DNA from: Hanleya hanleyi
Lineage: Eukaryota > Mollusca > Polyplacophora > Lepidopleurida > Hanleyidae
DNA length: 64,000 nucleotides
Assembly (NCBI GenBank): GCA_036873755.1
Contig: JAVTVY010019599.1
Span: forward strand, 1 to 64,000
Reading direction: 5' to 3'
The notes under the pieces were generated by a model. The model worked only from the letters and a program-made list of their open reading frames with translations, did not search any database and had not been told where the DNA came from. Each line of letters begins with the position of its first letter. Positions within the stretch are counted from its first letter, which is position 1. Below, piece after piece: positions 59,141 to 64,000 of the stretch. The translations under genes were made by a program, and so were the position numbers.

Positions 59141-60160
59141 AACACCCGTTCTTGGTGGAAATGAATACTGTTGTAGTGCTTGTAGAATTCTAATTAATGC
59201 AGTGAACCTGTGATCAGCCAATCGATATTTGAATAGAATTTAACCTGATCTAATTTACTGCACCACTTTAGCATGCTTGCTGCCTTGTTGAGGAGTTTGA
59301 ATTTACTGACCAATTGTCCCAGGGGTTCTTTGATGTACAAAGAAAACTCCTGGGGTAGGGAGGATGCGAGAAAATGTGTATCCAAATATTCATTTCAGCT
59401 CTAATATCAAATAGTTTTGAAATTAGTTTTTACAGCTCAGCCTATGCTGCTGGGGTCTTGTCATCGGCATGTTCTTCCGCCATATTTTTCGTCAAATTAT
59501 TTATAATAGTCCTCCAATGCATCCAACATCCCACACTGAATTTATCATATTTTAACCACTGCTAAAGCATCTTCCGCATTCAACAAATGTTTCAGGCTTT
59601 TACATATGCATTTTCCATTCATTGTGTACATGTACCAATATACATGGACTAGAACTGTTCGGCTGAGGGGTTGTTGCACCTTTTAGGTGCTGCCTCATGT
59701 TTTATCTCAATTTCTAAGTTTAACTATTGTTCAGCACTTGTTTAACCAAGAAATACTATATAGAGGGACTGTCATTCTAATGATATAGATATTACTTGAT
59801 ACATGTACCTGTAGTTCTGGCTCCCTAAAAATTCATACATATTGTACTTTTGGATAATAACTCTATTTCAATGACAGTTTCAAAAAAAGTTTTAAAGCTA
59901 TTGTATTTGCATTACTAAGTTTTCTTAATGCTCAACATTTGTTTAACCAAGAAATATTATGGAGTTAGTGAGTGAACGCAATTACATGTAGCTGATACAC
60001 AGAGAGCTAAAATTCATTATTCTTAATTCTCATTGCATCCATTAATATCAGACTAGGTTGATCAAATTGGTAAAACTAGGCAGTGGATATTGTTCCATGA
60101 AACCAGCTGAATGGCATGATCAGATTATTTGTCCTTGATCAGAATTAATTGAGAGTAGTG
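59140..60160. other. Intergenic; one weak exon-like stretch
   Basis: A minus-strand frame 59194-59385 follows CTACCCCAG, which could be a splice acceptor, and reads EFSLYIKEPLGQLVSKFKLL. I recognise no family and there is no second exon in sight. The rest shows no feature. Confidence 0.25.
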
Positions 60161-60161
60161 T

Positions 60162-60565
60162 GGTGTAGCGCATCTTCATTTTATCCAGCCAATTTCTACG
60201 TTCCCACTTCGAACTTCCCTTGATATATCAAGACTCCTTCAATGTTCAAATAACTTATAAATAGACACGAGAGGTCACTGACCTCGAAAACATTTGAAAT
60301 TCGAAATGGGTCGCACAAGAGCGTTATTGATTGGCTGACCTAATTAGTGGGCACCATATTAGGAGGAAGGACGCCGCTAATAGAGGATGATGTCACTCTA
60401 TGTGACTTCACTCACAATGGATGTGTACGTTCTGATTGGTTCTTCTGTCGTTAACTGGTGAAATTTACACCTCGGATTTTGAACGCTGAAGGGGTCAGAT
60501 AAATCAAGGCAGGTTCGAAGTGGGAACGTAGAAATTGGCTGGATAAAGTGAAGATGGGTGTAGCG
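60162..60565. mobile_element. 386-bp MITE with perfect 9-bp TSD
   Basis: The element is 60171-60556, flanked by GGTGTAGCG at 60162-60170 and 60557-60565. The inverted ends start CATCTTCA.TTTATCCAGCC and continue AATTTCTACGTTCCCACTTC, nearly perfect for 44 bp and recognisable to about 62 bp. A 9-bp duplication is found in Mutator-like and Merlin elements, and 8 bp (if one base is shared) in hAT. It is non-coding. Confidence 0.85.
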
Positions 60566-60569
60566 GAGA

Positions 60570-60980
60570 GGAGGATTTTTTTTGTAATATTTTTTCTTAC
60601 ATATGTCCTTCACCCTTTCAGCCATTCGTAATCAGTGCTTTACAGATTTAGCCTGACTTAATTCACAAGGCTCATTCCCATATTGGATAAGTCAGTATGT
60701 GTAGTACTGTACATGGGACACATTCTACTGTCCTGTCATCTAATTGTAGTAGCAGCAACAGTTTATAGTGATTGTCAGCAAGCTGTGGCAGAAACCACTG
60801 GTTCAGATTTCAACATGAGGGTGAGACTCACAAAACCCCTAGGCTTCCCCCAAGCAATTGAGTAATATGCCGAGAATGTGCAACATATTATGGCTATACT
60901 AATCATCCAGAATTGTCCTTTTCAGAAAATATCATCAATTCTGCAGATATATAAACAGCAACTTAATCATATCTAGATCA
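60570..60980. other. Intergenic, no gene recognised
   Basis: The frame 60683-60865 begins with a hydrophobic stretch (VVLYMGHILLSCHLIVVAA) but has no other support. Confidence 0.3.
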
Positions 60981-60984
60981 ATAC

Positions 60985-61520
60985 ACAAAAAGGGTCATAA
61001 TTTTTTGTAGGCTTTCAGAATATAAGTAGATAAATAAGTTCCCAAAAATTTGGTAGCTGTATTGAGCACAGTTCTTCAGATACCGGTACATGTATAACTG
61101 GTTACAACTACACATCACAAAATCGGAGATATTTACATCCGAAAGGGGCATAAATCCATAAAATATGGGCCAAGACTTTTTGTAGGCATCTAGACTACAA
61201 CTGGATAAAAAAAGTTTCCTCATAATCTGGTAGCCGTACCAAACACTGTTAATTATATATAACTGGTTACATTCAAGCTTATATATCACAAAATCAGAGA
61301 TAACTGCACCCGAAAAGAGGCATAACTCTGTAAAATAAGAGCCAAGGCAAGTAACTTTTTGTTGGCTTCTAGAATACAACAATATAAATAAGTTTTCAAA
61401 ATATAGTACTTAGCTATATCGAACACAGTTCTACAGATATAGCTGGTTACATTCAAGGATATAGGACAGAGAAATTAATATATCTGTTAATATCTCTCTA
61501 AAATATGGGCAGAGGGGAGC
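60985..61520. repeat. About 175-bp tandem repeat, three units
   Basis: Units recur at about 60990, 61167 and 61341, with a partial one at 61507. Each has CATAA.T....TTTTTGT.GGC, then ACTGGTTACA and ATCACAAAATC.GAGATA. Sequence between units has drifted by 15-25 percent. Confidence 0.75.
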
Positions 61521-61589
61521 CACTTTCATTGGGCAGTGTTCAAAATTTGGTGGTTGTGTCTCAAGCGGTTTTGCCTAGAATGCGGTAAT

Positions 61590-61660
61590 GGATGGACGGA
61601 CGTACATGGCGACGACAATACCCCAAGGTCAAAATGGCTGAGGGGTAAAAATCCGTCTAG
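61590..61660 (+). mobile_element. Helitron-like 3' end
   Basis: GGATGGACGGACG is followed by TACCCC and GGGGTA (61619-61624 and 61642-61647, a 6-bp stem), nine bases, then CTAG (61657-61660) and a T. A hairpin about 10 bases before CTRR with T after it is the Helitron 3' signature. The upstream 175-bp repeats would be the element's core. The stem is short, so the call is tentative. Confidence 0.4.
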
Positions 61661-61664
61661 TTAT

Positions 61665-62380
61665 TTTATCTCCATAAAATGTTCACCTCTTCATGGCATC
61701 ATTTTACATGCACATGTGCTATGTAATTGATCTACAGTATACATGTTTCAAAAATTGTTAATTCCTTTGAATTCTTTGTTTGTTTTCTTTGGGGGGAATA
61801 TAGATGCTGTACATGCCCAAGTACATCCATCCACCGGTTACTCTGAGGATCAAATCCTGAGAAGGAATATGTATTCTCCAGGCTCTGAAACAATGATCTG
61901 TGTGGTAGTGTTTTTAGTTTAGACATACATGCATGCCTACGCTCACTGATTTGGCAGCACAATTTGGTTGACGGGCTTGATCATTTCAAATTGACTGTGC
62001 TGTGTTCGTGTCATGCACATACACACCACTTCACCATGGACATCCCTCTCCTGTCGATTACAGTTTGCTTTGGAGGTCTGGATTGGTTTAGCCAGAAGTG
62101 TCGAAGGCTGAAGATGGTATCTTCCGATATTTCCTCCCAGGATTTGATATTCAAAGTATCCATCAGTACTAATATGCAATATAAAACAAGCATTCTGAGA
62201 AACCCAATATCTCGCCTTGCAGGGTCTCCGGCTGAAGCTGCAGCATTATTGAAAACATATGTAGAGCGAATTTTCCATGATACATGCAATTTTTTGTGTA
62301 ACAGAAACCTTATCAATGGAAATGTACAAAGTCTAAACTGCGATAATTTGGACAAAAATTCATATTTCATGTCATATTTC
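61665..62380. other. Intergenic, no gene recognised
   Basis: A plus-strand frame 61964-62389 (141 codons) is the longest here. It has no recognisable domain and overlaps equally long frames on the other strand (62011-62412), so neither is supported. Confidence 0.3.
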
Positions 62381-63454
62381 TTAAAGTGAACGTAAAGGCT
62401 GTGATAACACACACGCTATGTGGAAGAACTATATTAAAAGTATCAGTTGGCAGCAACAAATATTTTTTGTGATTTTTTCTCTTCCGAAAAAATAATTCCA
62501 AACACCGGAATAATTGACTGGTGCAACAATCGACTGGGGTCGGCCATGTTCGTCTATTAAGTAGCCTTGCGCCAATGAAAACGCTTCCTTGTAGCACGTG
62601 ATATTTTCCTGTGACGTAGTATCACTTTGTTGTAGCTTTGCTGTAACACGAATTGTAATGACGGAGGTGGAGGACTCGGTTGTTTCAAGCGTGTTTTGAC
62701 TGTGTTGCGTGTCTCCAGCAAGTGTTTACCGAGCTGAAACTTGTCAGGGCGCAGTGATGGCAAGCAAAATACATCCGTCTCGGGTTCTCCTCTGCTACCG
62801 CTACGGTCGGATAAGTTATCATTACACAGATTCCCGTTAGGGAAGCCGGATCTTCTTGAACAGTGGCTGCACAACATCGGCAGACTGGACTGTACTCCAA
62901 CCGAGAAATCTGTGCTGTTTTCGGTCTATTTTAAAGCCGAATGTTTTCAACCTGACCTTCAAGCTGATGTTGACGCCCAGCAGGAGAGCCAGGAGGCGAA
63001 GGAAATTAAAGAAGATGCAATCCCAACAGAATTGTCGCATCGTAGATCAAAGACACCGAGATCAACAACATCGATTCAGAAACGTCAGAGTGTGGCAGTT
63101 CTGAACTTTTAAGTGAGGTAAAAATAATTTTATTACCGTTTGGCGGGACAGAGACACTGCGAGATAGGCATATTATACGAAGTGTTGAAATCTGGGTCTT
63201 CGATAACATGTTTACATGCTTACTGCGCTTTCTAACTCCACGAAGTAGAGAGCTCCCAAGGTGATACGACGTCACTGCTCTGAGGTGAGATAGCCAACAT
63301 GGCTGCTGCCGGGGAACAATAATACAACAGAGATAATTTCGTTCCTACTCGGTGCAAAAAAATCCCCAAAAATATTTGTTGCTGCTGTTTGATACTTTCA
63401 TTGTAGTTCTTTCCCACAGAGTGCATGTTGCTTCAGCCTTTACGTTCACTTTAA
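62381..63454 (+). mobile_element. Kolobok-like DNA transposon remnant
   Basis: The element is 62385-63450 (1066 bp), with TTAA on each side (62381-62384 and 63451-63454). The ends are AGTGAACGTAAAGGCTG, perfect for 17 bp. Inverted similarity continues to about 95 bp, and then weakly to about 250 bp (GGCCATGTT and GTGACGT.GTATCAC on both sides). A THAP-type zinc-finger fragment lies inside. TTAA duplication plus THAP is the Kolobok combination. The transposase core is absent. Confidence 0.75.
62741..63112 (+). pseudogene. THAP zinc-finger domain, degenerate
   Basis: The frame has LHRFPLGKPDLLEQWLHNIG followed by R, and TPTEKSVLFSVYFKAECFQP, the middle and end of a THAP domain (HRFP..., W, TP...VCS.HF...CF). 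The C and H of the final C-x2-H zinc pair are replaced (VLFSVYF instead of the usual VCSxHF), and the leading C-x2-4-C is not in this frame. An acidic stretch (QQESQEAKEIKEDA) follows. THAP domains bind the ends of P- and Kolobok-type transposons. This one could not hold zinc normally. Confidence 0.6.
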
Positions 63455-64000
63455 ATAGCGCATTCACATTCTCGAATCACATCAAACTTGTGTCAAACTC
63501 ATCCAATGAAAGCTGATCGGTTCAGCAAACTTTCCAAGTACAGGTGTACATGTATGTACATTATCAGTGACAAATTACTAAGACGAAACCCTCAAAATTT
63601 GAACAAAAATTTAATGTTTCATATCATATATAGCATAGGTACATCCTCTAATCATAATGAAATAATATAACCTCTTACAACATTTTAGCATAAAAACAAA
63701 TATGGGGTTCCATGATCTTCACCTTTCAAGCTAAAACTACATGTACACTAATGTCTCATCATTTATCTTGACCTGATGAAAGAGTAAATTGCTCAAACCG
63801 GGAAACGCACGTGATGTCACATGGCAGTGTGACTAACGTCACAGGACCTACGAAGTAGGGTAGGCAGCAGGACTCCGGGACTGAACTCTAGGAAATCCCC
63901 TACCCCCAAGTTGAAATCCTGCCCATATTAAGATGAGCACTGCCCAAGTCGGATTCACCGGTGATTTTAATCAAAAATCACCCGAACTTTTCATCAAAAG
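63455..64000. other. Intergenic, no gene recognised
   Basis: Only short unassigned frames occur. GTGATGTCAC and AACGTCACAGG near 63810-63845 form short palindromic runs with no assigned role. Confidence 0.35.

Noticed and set aside
59194..59385. Host exon on the minus strand after CTACCCCAG
   Set aside because: It has a plausible acceptor but no recognised protein, no neighbouring exon and no convincing donor; kept only as a note in the intergenic entry.
62011..62412. 133-codon minus-strand frame overlapping a 141-codon plus-strand frame
   Set aside because: Both strands are open over the same DNA and neither shows a domain, a start context or splice partners.

Overview
This window is animal nuclear DNA, AT-rich and gene-poor, and it reads as a dense graveyard of mobile elements. 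A mollusc, probably a gastropod, is the best inference. The reasons are 5S- and tRNA-headed SINEs that share one 3' end running into ACTCACTCAC, several Penelope-like elements (PLEs), a Ty3/gypsy element with very long LTRs, and elements with core tandem repeats of about 160-175 bp. There are no bacterial operons, no CRISPR array, no functional rRNA or tRNA gene, and no convincing intact host gene. Species identity cannot be read from the sequence by eye.

Layout. (1) 1-2640: low-information sequence with a SINE-like tail, a 104-bp hAT-type MITE and one old fragment of the big repeat. (2) 2640-29550: a segmental duplication. Copy 1 (about 2640-14000) and copy 2 (about 15490-29300) are collinear but separated by indels, so matching sites lie 10.7 to 15.3 kb apart. 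Each copy also carries an internal 2- to 3-kb module twice, and a sixth, more decayed stretch of that module lies at 44.3-46.7 kb. Insertions present only in copy 2 (a 5S-SINE and a 988-bp inverted-repeat element) have visible empty sites in copy 1. (3) 30450-34320: a minus-strand PLE split by about 1.85 kb that includes a fold-back element. (4) 36828-43983: a complete gypsy LTR element with LTRs of 2.04 and 2.2 kb, PBS, PPT and TSD; only gag/protease remnants survive inside. (5) 44290-46680: decayed module. (6) 48000-50300: a plus-strand PLE with two 308-bp direct repeats (pLTRs) and a hammerhead-ribozyme-like motif just upstream. (7) 51868-55695: an L1-type LINE (endonuclease, then RT) split by a tandem-repeat element and a 260-bp MITE and cut by an assembly gap at 55696-55718. 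(8) 55780-59140: a 3.3-kb satellite array. (9) 59140-64000: a 386-bp MITE with a perfect 9-bp TSD, a 175-bp tandem repeat with a Helitron-like end, and a 1066-bp TTAA-flanked element carrying a degenerate THAP domain, the hallmark pair of the Kolobok superfamily.

How the pieces relate. The 'genes' here are transposon genes, and all show damage: stops, frameshifts, lost catalytic residues or internal deletions. The LINE and PLE machinery are the kinds of enzymes that mobilise SINEs and make PLE tandem structures, but no copy in this window looks able to act on its own. The most informative features are structural: paired empty and filled sites, target-site duplications, and fold-back arms.
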